DNA from: Spongilla lacustris
Taxonomy: Eukaryota > Porifera > Demospongiae > Spongillida > Spongillidae
DNA length: 64,000 bases
Direction of reading: 5' to 3'
Assembly: GCA_949361645.1 (NCBI GenBank)
Contig: OX442417.1
Location: 6,370,275 to 6,434,274 of the forward strand
Shown here: positions 1-11,300 of the stretch, one piece after another
Layout: each line of letters begins with the position of its first letter
Numbering within the stretch: position 1 is the first letter of the stretch
Notes under the pieces: generated by a model
What the model was told of the DNA's origin: nothing
The model's database searches: none
Seen by the model: only the letters and a program-made list of their open reading frames with translations
Translations under genes and position numbers: made by a program

Positions 1-3000
1 GAGAGACCTTTAAGTAGGGTGCCTTCATAATATGCACTTATACACCTGTCTATTGGATTAGGGATGGTTTTATAAGTAGCTGCAAGGCTGTTGAACTGGG
101 AGTATCGCACGTAAAACAGGTGACCGTATATTACGCGACAAAAATTGTGACCGAAAATTTGAATTCAGGTATTGCATAGTGACAGATCGGAAGACAGCTC
201 ACGCCAGTGAAATAGTATTTTGGGTTACTTTTGGATTCCTCTTAGAAGGTACTCATCTTACTAAGTTTTTTTGTTGTCAAATTTAATTAGACGTAATGCA
301 TCGAGTTGATGTTGGCGCATAGAAAAATAGTCACTTGGGTTTATTAGTGTATTTCCTTTTGGCATTAAAAGGCGCGATCAAAGAGATGAGGTGTTCGCTC
401 TCTGGGTTTAACTAAACCTGTATGTATAATACCATAACTTCCCGCTGATTCCCAAGAGGGTATCCAATAGGGCGTGCGTTGTGGCTCGAAACACTTCCAA
501 ATCGCTACTCTAAAGCTTTAAATTAGTAACACTGTGTTGTGAAGTGCCCAATTTAGTGTAAATAGTCACGTCAAGTGAGAGTAGTGTGTTTTTGGTTTCA
601 TATTGATCAATCTTAAAGTATCTCTATATATAGCTCACCTTATTATTAGAGAGGCGCAGACAAACAGAGTGGATATTAACACATCCTATGATAACCTGTC
701 TTTGCATAAAATAGAGGTTAGGCTTGGGTGATTCCCAGAGCTTATTTTCAAAGGGGTCTCGTTCCCAGGCTGAACAGTACCCACTATAGCGTATGCGTTA
801 TGACTTATTGCCCGATATGTGGGGAATCAGTTTCACATAGTATTTCATTCAGCAGGCGTGCATGCTGTACCATTTAAGATACAAGCTTTCTTTGAATTCG
901 GATGCATTCTGTCATAATACAACCAGTTTACGGTCAGCCCTACAGAAAAATATCAAATATGACCATCTTTTCTTACAATTGCAAGTAATAGGTCTTATGG
1001 GTAAATTCGTGACTGGCGACATCTGTTTGGCAATCAACAATTGTCCAATCTTGGCAGCATTCCACATGTTCAATTATGTTTGAAAAAAATCTTTGCATGT
1101 TCAAGAATTCTCCTATGCAAATATTGGAGTCAAGAAGTATTTGGTATATGCCTATTGATGAAACGTCAGATGAGGTGCTAGGTAGCCTGAGAAGTATACT
1201 GCACTCAGTCCACCTTCCCAATAAAGAATGCCTTGGTGATATTTTGTTGCAACTTATAACTAGCACAATAGAAGTTATTAGGAGAATCAAATGGGAGAAT
1301 ATATTGATGGTGCATGGACCTGCTAGTGCAGAGAAGACTCTTGGATTGGCAGACCACCATCTAAGAAGATCCCAAAACGCCAAACTTGGATTTGTAGATG
1401 GAAAGGTTAAAACCAGAAGGAACTTTCGCTTGGCTGTCTAATAAAACCAAGCAAGAACTGACAGGATAAAATAGTACAATTCAGCGGCTATGATTTGGAG
1501 TGACATCGTTAGCCATTTGGAGTGAAATCCTTCCATCTGTTTTTACTGTGATATATATGAATATAATTATAGTATTCTACAGGCAAGCAAAATGAGGACT
1601 GTTTGGCAGAAACAGCAGCAAGATAAAGACATACACACACACAGACACACACATAAACTGAAAAACAATGCTAGTTTTCGAGACAGGCTAGAGAAAAAAA
1701 AACTTGTAATGTTTTTAGAAGGCGAGACAAAAAAATTAATATTTAAATACAAGCCTGAGCAAACATACATGTAATTAAAATTAATATATATAATATAATT
1801 ATAATTATATTATGAATATACCGGTACTTCATGACGATTATCTATAAGTGGGCATTACTTTCAACACATGTGGTTTGTGAATGGACAAAACATGCTATAT
1901 GGAGGCCATATAACCTCTCTAAAATGTTCATCTAAGTCCAAAATCACTAAATTTTACAGCTTTTTATGGAAACCTGGAGAATCTAAAGAAGAAGGAGATG
2001 ACGTTACAATGACACTTTTTGCATTCTTGGTAGATTTCATTACAGGAGATTTGTATGTACATGAAATAGGTTTTTAGATGCATTCTATTCATTATGTGTG
2101 TCCCTTTTATGTGTCAAATGACTTTGGTTCAATAATTTGCAGAGTTACGTGAGATGCATGCAAGGTAAGCACAACCGTCACAATTTTTTTTTACCGCTCC
2201 AATCATTCTGCGTACATTATCTACCGCGTAAAGATTGATGTTTGAGACGTTATAACTATTGATATTTACAACGCAGATTCGATCCAAATATGTCGTTTTG
2301 TAACACAAATTTTACTCTTTCTAATGATATTAATTTTGCTAAGTAAATCCCAATTTGAAAAAAATATTGAAGTACCTAACTGGGAGTGGATGGACTCGGC
2401 CCCCTGCTCACAAGGCTACCAAAGGCCAGTGAATGTGGTGCGCACCATGCAATGAGCACAATCGTACAGAGAGGCAATGAACGGTGTGGTACACGGATTG
2501 ATATGCGATGCCATTCTGTGAGTTAATGAATCTGAGACGCACACACGCGGGTTAGTAGACACGCAAAAATGATTAATCTAACAATTGATCACACCTTCCA
2601 GCTCTAGCCTATACCAGCATCACGCAGTAACTTGTGCGCAGATCTGATTTTGTCTCATAGCTAGGTTACATGTATATCGCTGTGTCTACCCTATGCAGGC
2701 TTAAAGAATACTTTTTTGTCATGTGAGTGCCATATATACATAATTATGGAAGCCTCGTACCATCCATGACCATGTGTGAAATCAAGGGTCAGTGAGCATC
2801 CAAGCCTCCATCCAGTAATTGTGCATAATGATGGGAGGTTATCTGCTTAGAAAACTTCTAAGGTTGTGCTTGCATTTAATAACATTTTGAGCTTCTAGCT
2901 GTGTGTTATTCATTCAGTTAAAAATAACAGAATAGGTAGGTAGTTGACAAATTACTTTTTAATCATAAATTGTATACCTCTAGAAAGACCAAAAAAATTG

Positions 3001-5215
3001 CATTCCAACGATACCTTACTTGCTCGATGATGTATCACCTTGCGAGTACCACGTAATTTTAAAGATCAAAATAAAAACTGTCAATCGGGGAATAAATAGG
3101 ATGGGCAAAACGAAAACTGTCCAGGTTGAGTTTCTATTGAATACAGAGACATTTATAAGTGCGCAAATTTAACCAAAACCTTAGCACATGTAGTCCGACG
3201 AATATTATACATAAAGGTGCACTTAACATTGCTTCGTTAAATTATTTTCATCTATTATATGTCAAAATAACAAAGTAGGTCATTGCGTCATATAATATGC
3301 GCATGCGCGCAGTGCGATGAAGATCAAGATTTAAACTTCTTAAACATGAAACAAACAGATGGAACTATACTATTACATTACTCATAGCAATGATAAAATC
3401 ATCACTGTATATGCAAGAGGTTCATGGATTTTAAGTCCATTTAATAAGTTAATATCAGGATGATCTGCAAGTAGCCCATATGTAACATCCCCTTCTTACT
3501 CTGCTTCATCTGTTTTTGAATCATTGACAACTGAGGACTTTAGGAATTTTAGATTTCATTACAAAGGTTTTCATTATAGAGTACGTGTATTTCGTAGCAA
3601 ACATGAGGTCCCAAGAAAGTAATATATTTTCCATTATACATTACTTCTGCTATTAGATCACTAATTAAAAATGCATGCACTCCAAGTTCATATGCACAAT
3701 AACTAACTGTAGATGGAACAGGTAGGCTTAAACATGCCATGCAGTTCTCTTAATGGAACTCCTTCAATAACTGGAAATATATTGCCAATAAGTACACGGC
3801 ACTTCAAACAGCAATAGACTGCTTTACGCGACAAGAAACAATATATAGTTTTTCATCACTTTTAGTATTTATGCTTTTCGAATTCATATTTTCAACTGTA
3901 ATTGATGCTGGTTGTTTACAGCTGTCATTTTACATTCTTTCATTACTTTATTTTTTCAACTTATTTTCTTTATTTTTTGAATCTGCAATAACTCTGATAA
4001 GAATATCTCAAAGCAACCAGTGATCTTTTTAACTGCCTTACTTCAGCCTATCTACAGTATCTAAGTTTAGTTGACATGGGACAGGAAATGTTTGGTGTCT
4101 GCTCTCATGAGTATTAAAACTGAAAGAGAATAAGTGCATGTGCTATGAGGACTATATCAAATGGAAGATTTACGAATAAAACAATATCATTCCAAGCTTT
4201 AGACAGGGTGATTCTTATGTCTTTAGGCTGATTTGCTCCGTTGTCAACTACCTTGGCTGTTTCATTTGGGCTGTCATCATTAGTTCAGTGATTTGTAGTT
4301 TATGTACAACACTAATCTATTGGAGCTGTAAGGGTACCACTGATGCTGACTTATTTATATGTTCTACAATGAGGCACTCTAGATCAAGAACAATATTTAT
4401 TCTGCATAGCAACAAAGGCACCATCCTATTGCAATCAGTTCTAAAACAATAAACATAACCTACTCTCTTAAGACTTCAAGTGGATGTTATTCACAACTAT
4501 GTACTGAATAAGGTGTGTAATAAATAGAATTGTCACAACGTTAACACAACACATTGTGTTATAATAAAGGGCTACTTGGTTATGCTCTGTACATATTTAA
4601 TCTTATATACTGATGCGTAAATACAGTGCCTTCAAATAAAATGATAGGTGTTTTCAAGCAGGCCAATATAAAACGCCTATTGTAAGCCATTAAAGCACCC
4701 TTTGGACACCATCCAAATCTCCGGAAACTTTATAGTATCATTAACTTGGACCTTTACTAACTAAAAATCACTATCCTGTGATTGTGCATCAAAAGACTAT
4801 TTCAATACTCATTTGCAAGATTTTACTACAAATTGAAAGCGCCTGATATCGATGGATCGTGATGTAGCTTGAATTTAGGCTATTGCAATGCATTCTACAA
4901 CCAATTGCCTTCCTCGATCGAGCAATGAAAAAGTCGGGTAAACCGCTCACGTAACGGAGCAAGTTTCTACACTTCTATGTATACTTTTCAAACTTTCACA
5001 AATTGCAGTCCAATTTTTGATGTACGTACTTTTAGATCAACTATTCAACTACATGTACCTAGAATATATAGGTATGGGGAAAGTTCCAGTTTTAAAGAAA
5101 GACGTGTGCTTTGCAATCATTATGTGAGCTACCCTTAATTATTAATGGTTCCAGATGATAGTGTGTATGGGTAGGCTATCGATCTGCTTTAACAAATTCT
5201 TCTGTTACTTAGGGT
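1..5215. other. AT-rich noncoding region, no supported gene
   Basis: I see no recognisable exon, RNA gene or clear mobile element here. The longest open stretches are 862-1083, 1076-1441 and 1868-2077 on the plus strand. None matches a family I know, none has convincing splice sites, and the first two overlap in different frames, so they may be remnants of an old repeat. A short CA/GA-rich patch occurs near 1630-1655. Confidence 0.5.
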
Positions 5216-5459
5216 CAATTTATTTTAAAGCACTGACAAATGTTGCAAGCCTCCATCAAGGTTTTAGATGATTTGTAGAGAAGGTGTGCTTTAATTTCAA
5301 TGCTCCATTTTTTTTTTAAGCTTGTGTGTGGATGATATCATGGAAATTTATTTTAAAGCACTGACAAATGTTGCAAGCCTCCATCAAGGTTTTTGATGAT
5401 TTGTAGAGAAGGTGTGCTTTAATTTCAATGCTCCATTTTTGTGTGAATGATATCATGGA
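5216..5459. repeat. Two-copy tandem duplication, unit about 125 bp
   Basis: The stretch beginning at about 5218 (AATTTATTTTAAAGCACTGA) is repeated almost unchanged from about 5344, including the TTTAATTTCAATGCTCCATTT segment and the final GATATCATGGAA. The main difference is an extra T-run and a short AAGCTTGTG insertion in copy one. It is noncoding and looks recent. Confidence 0.85.
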
Positions 5460-5568
5460 AAGTGTACTGCAATTTTATAAAGAACTACGATAACCAAAAC
5501 AACTGCGACAATGAATTCCTTGCATTAATAACGCTTCATGGGTGTGGCCTGCACACTCATGGGCAGGC

Positions 5569-5688
5569 TAGTCTCGTATCCAGACCCACTCCACAGCAGC
5601 AGGTGAATTACATCACTGCTACGTGGAACCTCCGTGTAGCGGTGATGTAATCCACATGCTGCTGTGGAGTGGGTCTGGGTACGAGGCA
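5569..5688. mobile_element. Foldback MITE-like element, TAGTCTCGTA..CAGACC family
   Basis: The left arm begins TAGTCTCGTATCCAGACCCA and the right end is its reverse complement (TGGGTCTGGGTACGAGGC). The inner arms also pair (CAGCAGCAGGTGAATTACAT with ATGTAATCCACATGCTGCTG). The same termini recur at 11477-11589 and around 34135, 34373, 34570 and 53306. No clean target duplication is visible here. Confidence 0.7.
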
Positions 5689-5839
5689 ATAGTTCGCCTG
5701 ATTAGGCATGCACAGAAGGGACCCAGATGCAGGAATTAGGCAGGGGGTGCTGGGTTCAACATCACACCAATTGAGCTATAAGAGCTCTAGGGAGCCATTA
5801 ACATAAGCATTACTGTATCCAATTGCAGAAAGAGGAATA

Positions 5840-5840
<1 letters not shown>

Positions 5841-5877
<37 letters not shown>
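5841..5877. repeat. (CA)n microsatellite
   Basis: An uninterrupted CA dinucleotide run of about 36 bp in noncoding DNA. Confidence 0.9.
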
Positions 5878-5879
<2 letters not shown>

Positions 5880-5997
5880 ATTTTTTGAAGACACACCCCC
5901 ATTTACATATATGGACTCACCAATTATGTTTCGATGGTGAGGGGTCCACACTGACAAATTAGGATCCTCTCACTAGATCTACTCTTGTGTTTGTAAC

Positions 5998-6128
5998 CAT
6001 GTACTCATCCTACCACCATCACTCCACACCTCATCCTACCACCATCAATCCACACCTCATCCTACCACCATCACTCCACACCTCATCCTACCACCATCAC
6101 TCCACACCTCATCCTACCACCATCACTG
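5998..6128. repeat. 26-bp minisatellite, about 5 copies
   Basis: Direct repeats of CTCATCCTACCACCATCACT plus a CCACAC tail. It lies immediately 3' (minus-strand sense) of the duplicated receptor-tail exon. Confidence 0.85.
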
Positions 6129-6381
6129 CAATACCACGTGGTGAGTAATTCATCATGATTATACCCAATTACTGCGTGTCCTTTATTCCATCTCATGCCC
6201 ACCTCATGCCTGTACAAAGATTAATGTAAACAGTACACACATATATGCATTATTACAGCACTCAAACATTATGCAGAAAAAAGTGCAGTAAAAGAGTTCC
6301 TGCACTGACTAAATCAATAACATATTAATGTGTTACAAATAGATAAGCCATGATCAATTAATGAACTCGAACTTAACCATA

Positions 6382-6468
6382 CTACACTTGCTGTGATGAT
6401 GGATTTGGAGCTGGTTTTCGCTGTTGGGATGACGCTGGAGGAACTGTCCCAACTGAAGCATACACAAT
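6382..6468 (-). pseudogene. Decayed duplicate of the receptor's terminal ITIM exon
   Basis: The minus strand reads IVYASVGTVPPASS..PNPSSQQV and then a TAG stop. It is nearly identical to the last coding exon of the receptor at 8390-8500. The intact copy continues after QQV with VLYDKLRAH, whereas this copy has a stop at 6382-6384 and so loses the second tyrosine motif. An AATAAA signal (TTTATT at 6182-6187 on plus) is retained downstream, matching the one below the intact copy at 8208-8213. This is a segmental duplication of the receptor 3' end. I cannot exclude use as an alternative last exon, but the partner exon upstream has the wrong phase. Confidence 0.75.
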
Positions 6469-7288
6469 CTGTGGTGGAGTGTGCATGGGTAAAAATAAGA
6501 CACTTGAATTGTTGTCATGTATAGCCTTGTAAACAACTTGAATATAACTTGTACAATGATGTAAACACCTCAATTGTTACTGTTCAGCAGACTACATGTA
6601 AAACACGTGAATGGATCTGTGCAGCTGCATATGCCAATAGTCTGGTGATAAGGTCAATGGGTGCGGCTATGGTAGTTTCTTTGAGGGTGTGGTCAGGCAT
6701 ATGGGCATGTTTTTAGGCTGAGAGGGGTGGGGGGGTGGCAGGTGGAGAAATTATATTTGGACTGTTTAGGGTGAAATGAATTCAAAATCACAAAACCTAT
6801 TGAACACTAAATTAACCAATACCAGCTTTATTCTGAATACTACTAGTACACTGTATGGTACATGCCATCTAAGGCCCAGAGGGGGGTAGCCTATAGGTAC
6901 ATGCCAATTGAATATGCAATGTCCATACTTGGCTTATTGCATTTTCAAGTGAAAATTGATCAGTAACATGTCCATCCGCAAAATGTCTTAGCAAAAGATT
7001 TTGTTGCATTCAAATAAAGATCACAGATGGACCAGGAGAACATGCACATTACGAAGGTATACAATTTTACAAACCTATCTCATTCTCAGTGCTAGCTTTT
7101 TTCTTCTTCCAGGCCCTCAGTACATTTTTCAATTACAACAGTACACAATAACCAAGTTTCGTGGTAATGTACACCCCCATAATTTAATATACATGTACAA
7201 TAGACTACATGTATGTCCTTATAATGTAAAGTGATGACAAGGTTAGGTGACATCTTGTATCCTAGCAACACCAGCAGTGCAAGCTCAC

Positions 7289-7355
7289 CCCTTGGTTTTG
7301 TAGAGGAGTCAACATTTGAGTATTCTGCTTCAGTGTTGGGACCAGGAGGGGGAGA
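7289..7355 (-). pseudogene. Decayed duplicate of the receptor's proline-rich cytoplasmic exon
   Basis: The minus strand encodes SPPPGPNTEAEYSNVDSSTK, followed by PRG and a GTGAGC donor. It is a shortened copy of the exon at 9539-9711, where the matching text is PGPNTEAECSTVDSSKK. The copy keeps a tyrosine (AEYSNV, which fits a YxN Grb2-type SH2 site) where the apparently functional exon has cysteine. Its splice phase is 1 instead of 0, so joining to 6468 would shift the frame. It lacks the repeated PSRDTPP motifs. It lies about 2.25 kb from the parent, like the exon pair 6382/8390, so both belong to one duplicated block. Confidence 0.7.
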
Positions 7356-7744
7356 CTGACTAATAGCAATTCTCAAAAAGTTAATATCCAATCATTGCAA
7401 ATTGGGTCTTCACAGAATTACTTATTTTGCAATGCATAAACTAGTTCACAAGAACAAGACATTGTCAGAAAGACTTGATGCAGAATACGAGGCAAGGATG
7501 CAAGACATGGCACCTTCATGTTGCCTTCATGAAGCTTTTTACGTACAAACCAACCTTTGTGCGATATGACCCCACTTGAGACAGTACATTTAAATATACT
7601 GTACCTCACAAAAAGCATTCCACGATCACCTATGGCCACCAGTCATGCTCATTGTAATCACCTATGGCCAGTTTGGAAATGCAGCAAAAAATAGTAACAA
7701 CATTTTGCCAAAAAGGAGGCACCAAGTCTACACTAGGGCCTAGT

Positions 7745-8190
7745 ACATGTAGATCACACCACACACAGCTCATAGCTCATAGCCAGGGGGCCAGCCATCA
7801 CACACAGGGAGCCAGTCACCACACACAGCTCATAGCCAGGGGGCCAGCCATCACACACAGCTCATAGCCAGGGGGCCAGCTAAGTCAGCACACACAGCTC
7901 ATAGCCAGGGGGCCAGCCATCACACACAGCTCATAGCCAGGGGGCCAGCTAAGTCACCACACACAGCTCATAGCCAGGGGGCCAGCCATCACACACAGCT
8001 CATAGCCAGGGGGCCAATCATCACATACAGCTCATAGCCAGGGGGCCAGTCACCACATACAGCTCATAGCCAGGGGGCCAGCCATCATACACAGCTCATA
8101 GCCAGGGGGCCAGCCATCACACACAGCTCATAGCCAGGGGGCCAGCCATCACACACAGCTCATAGCCAGGGGGCCAGCCATCACACACAT
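7745..8190. repeat. 30-32 bp minisatellite (CATAGCCAGGGGGCCAG unit)
   Basis: About 13 direct copies of ACACAGCTCATAGCCAGGGG followed by GCCAGCCATCAC, with small variants (GCTAAGTCA, ATCACATA). It lies at the junction between the two copies of the duplicated receptor 3' region and may have mediated or followed the duplication. Confidence 0.9.
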
Positions 8191-8207
8191 GGCCACTCCA
8201 TACATCA

Positions 8208-8213
8208 TTTATT
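8208..8213 (-). terminator. Putative polyadenylation signal of the receptor gene
   Basis: AATAAA on the minus strand, about 177 bases after the stop codon at 8390. The duplicated block keeps the same signal at 6182-6187. Confidence 0.5.
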
Positions 8214-8389
8214 CAATCTAATGCCCACCTCATGCATGTACAAAGATTAATGTAAACCGTACACACACACAGTATTATTATGGCAACCAAACATTATGCA
8301 GAGTAAAAGAGTTCCTGCACTGCCTAAAATCAATAACTATGTAAATTTGCATATACAGTACAAATGCATGTAGAATAGTTGTGATCACT

Positions 8390-11300
8390 TTAATGAGCTC
8401 GAAGTTTATCATACAACACTTGCTGGGATGATGGATTTGGAGCTGGTTTTCGCTGTTGGGATGACGCTGGAGGAACTGTCCCAACTGAAGCATACACAAT
8501 CTGTGGTGGAGTGTGCATGGGTATGGGTATAATCAAGGGACAAATAAGACACTTGAATATACATGTATGCACTTGTACACACCTCTTGTTACTGTTCTGC
8601 AGACTACATGTACATGGGTGTAACGACTATCTGTGCAGCTGCATGCCTAGTGATAAGGCCATTGGGTGTGGGGCTGGGTGTGGCTATGGTAGTGGCTGGG
8701 TGTGGCTATGGTAGTGGCTGGGTGTGGCTATGGTAGTGGCTGGGTGTGGCTATTAGTGGCTGGGTGTGGCTATTAGTGGCTGGGTGTGGCTATTAGTGGC
8801 TGGGTGTGGCTATTAGTGGCTGGGTGTGGCTATTAGTGGCTGGGTGTGGCTATTAGTGGCTGGGTGAGAGGGAGGTGTGCCCCTCCCACACAGTGTATTG
8901 TTGTTTTATTTTTATTGTAGAGTAGGAGACACCAATAATTATTAAATAAAGAGCTCGTGTGCTTACCGCGAGCAAGCCCCACCGAAAAAGGTATATTCTG
9001 CCCTGCCTACATGTATGTATAAAATGGCTCATGGTACTCCAATGAATTGGTAGCATTATTCAAAATCCATTGGAGTATCATGTGCCATTTTTATACATGT
9101 AGATGGGCAGGGAAGGAGGGGGAAGGCTGCTTGCTCGAGATATTCTACGGCACAAGTGAAACAGCGTCTCCAGCTGCAAAGATGAAGTGTGACAACATCT
9201 GCAACATTTATAGCGATGCAGACTGTAATAATACCAGTAGTAGTGGCTGGGTGTAGCTATGGTGTATTGAAAATATTAGCCTGTAATGATACCTACATGT
9301 ACACGTACACGTACTCAGCAATACAGCAATTTGTGGGCTACCATTACATGTAGGTGTAATCATGATTCCTTGAGGGTGTGGTCAGGTAAATGGGCATGTT
9401 CATAGGCTGATGGCCCCCTCCCCCCCCCCCCCCTCACCCCAGGGGGGAAGCCTATTTGTATGGTACAGTACTTATAATTTACAGTGATGGTATTATGGTG
9501 GTATCCTAGCAACACCAGCACTGTGTGTGGTAGCTCACCTCCTGGTTTTGTGGCTTCTTAGAGGAGTCAACAGTTGAGCATTCTGCTTCAGTGTTGGGAC
9601 CAGGAGGAGGGGGAGGGGTATCACGAGAAGGAGGGGGAGGAGGGGGAGGGGTATCACGAGAAGGAGGGGGAGGAGAGGGAGGGGTATCACGACCCACACT
9701 TGTAGGAGTGGCTGGGGTGGGACTGAAGTATAGACAGTCAGTACACTTTACTACAGTGATCCCCAAGAGCCAGACCCAACATTATGGAACAATGACAGAG
9801 TTTCTTGTAATGAATGCAATCAATAACCAACGTACATGTACATAACACAGGCTTACAGCTCATGGCTGTTTCATTTCTGGGCATTGAACCTGTGACAAAT
9901 AGCCCTACACCTCTTATGTTAAATGTGGTACCTACATGTAGCAACACAGCCTTAGCAACTGACATGTTTGTAAAGTACTCTCCTTTACACTTGGGATCTT
10001 ACTTCTATCCATAATACATGTATGTTACACACTCATGAATTCTGAGTGTGTCAGGTGATACAGATATTACTCTGCCCTTATGAAGTACCCTGAAACTTTG
10101 TATCAATATAACTGAGATAGGTCAGCTCCTCCATTAAGGCCATCACATGACCTCTCCTATGCACATGAGGTACAACCTGTGCAGGAGGGCATCTAATGTG
10201 CATGGCATAACAACATTCCAGGGCAATATAGTATGAGGTCATGTTATAATTAGGCAATGCGTGTGAACTGGGGTTGGGGGGAGGGGGGAATATAGGTTGA
10301 ATACGAGTACAGGGGGGAAGAGATGGAGTCCGTGATTGTGTTCTACAGCCTACATGTACATACAATGTACTGTACAGCCTTCATACATAAACCATTACTG
10401 TATAGCCTACACACATGTACCACTACTGTACAGCCTACACACATGTACCACAACTGTACAGCCTACACACATGTACCACAACTGTACAGCCTACATACAT
10501 GTACCACTACTGTACAGCCTACATACACGTACCTTTACTGTACAGCCTACATACATGTACCACTACTGTACAGCCTACATACAAGTACCTTTACTGTACA
10601 GCCTACATACATGTACCACTACTGTATAGCCTACACACATGTACCACTACTGTACAGCCTACATACACGTACCACTACTGTATAGCCTACCTACATGTAA
10701 ATCTACCACTACTGTATCGCCTACGTACCTCTTTAATGGTACTTCATCATGTGTTTTGGCTGCAAATATTAACATTTAAATTTAGGACAGTGTCAGAAGT
10801 AACTTACATGTACTATTTGGCTTTTTGCGGACAATGAATACAATCAGAATGATAATAATCATGACAATCACAAGGAAGATGACTCCTCCCACTACTCCAC
10901 CTACTATTGCACCAATAGCAGACACTGTGAAGAAAGAAACGATGTAACACAGGTGTGAGGGAGGAGGAGGGAGGGGGAGGAGGGAGGGCACATTCAATAT
11001 TATCCCACACACATGTAAGTCATGGCACATAGCCTATACACATATGTGTGTACATGTAAGTCATAATTATATTTGTACATATTAGTCTGGCATAGCCTGT
11101 CACGCAAAAATTGTACCGGGCGAAAATTGTACCGCCCGATACACTTTTCGCAACCAAAATTGTACCGCCCGGTACAATTTTAGTTGCGAAAAGTGTGCCA
11201 AAAGTGTACCGGTGTCGGAGGAATGGCTGTCCCCCTGGAAAAAGTGTCCCCCCGGACATTCGTTCCTAGGTACAAATGTCCCCCCGGACACTCGTACCTA

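Noticed and set aside
1076..1441. 121-aa ORF as a gene
   Set aside because: No family recognised, overlaps another ORF, no splice or promoter support. Left as possible repeat remnant.
10078..10365. Proline-rich minus-strand ORF as another cytoplasmic exon of the receptor
   Set aside because: It has an acceptor-like TGTAG, but joining to the transmembrane exon donor gives an immediate stop, and exon 6 at 9711 already fits in phase.
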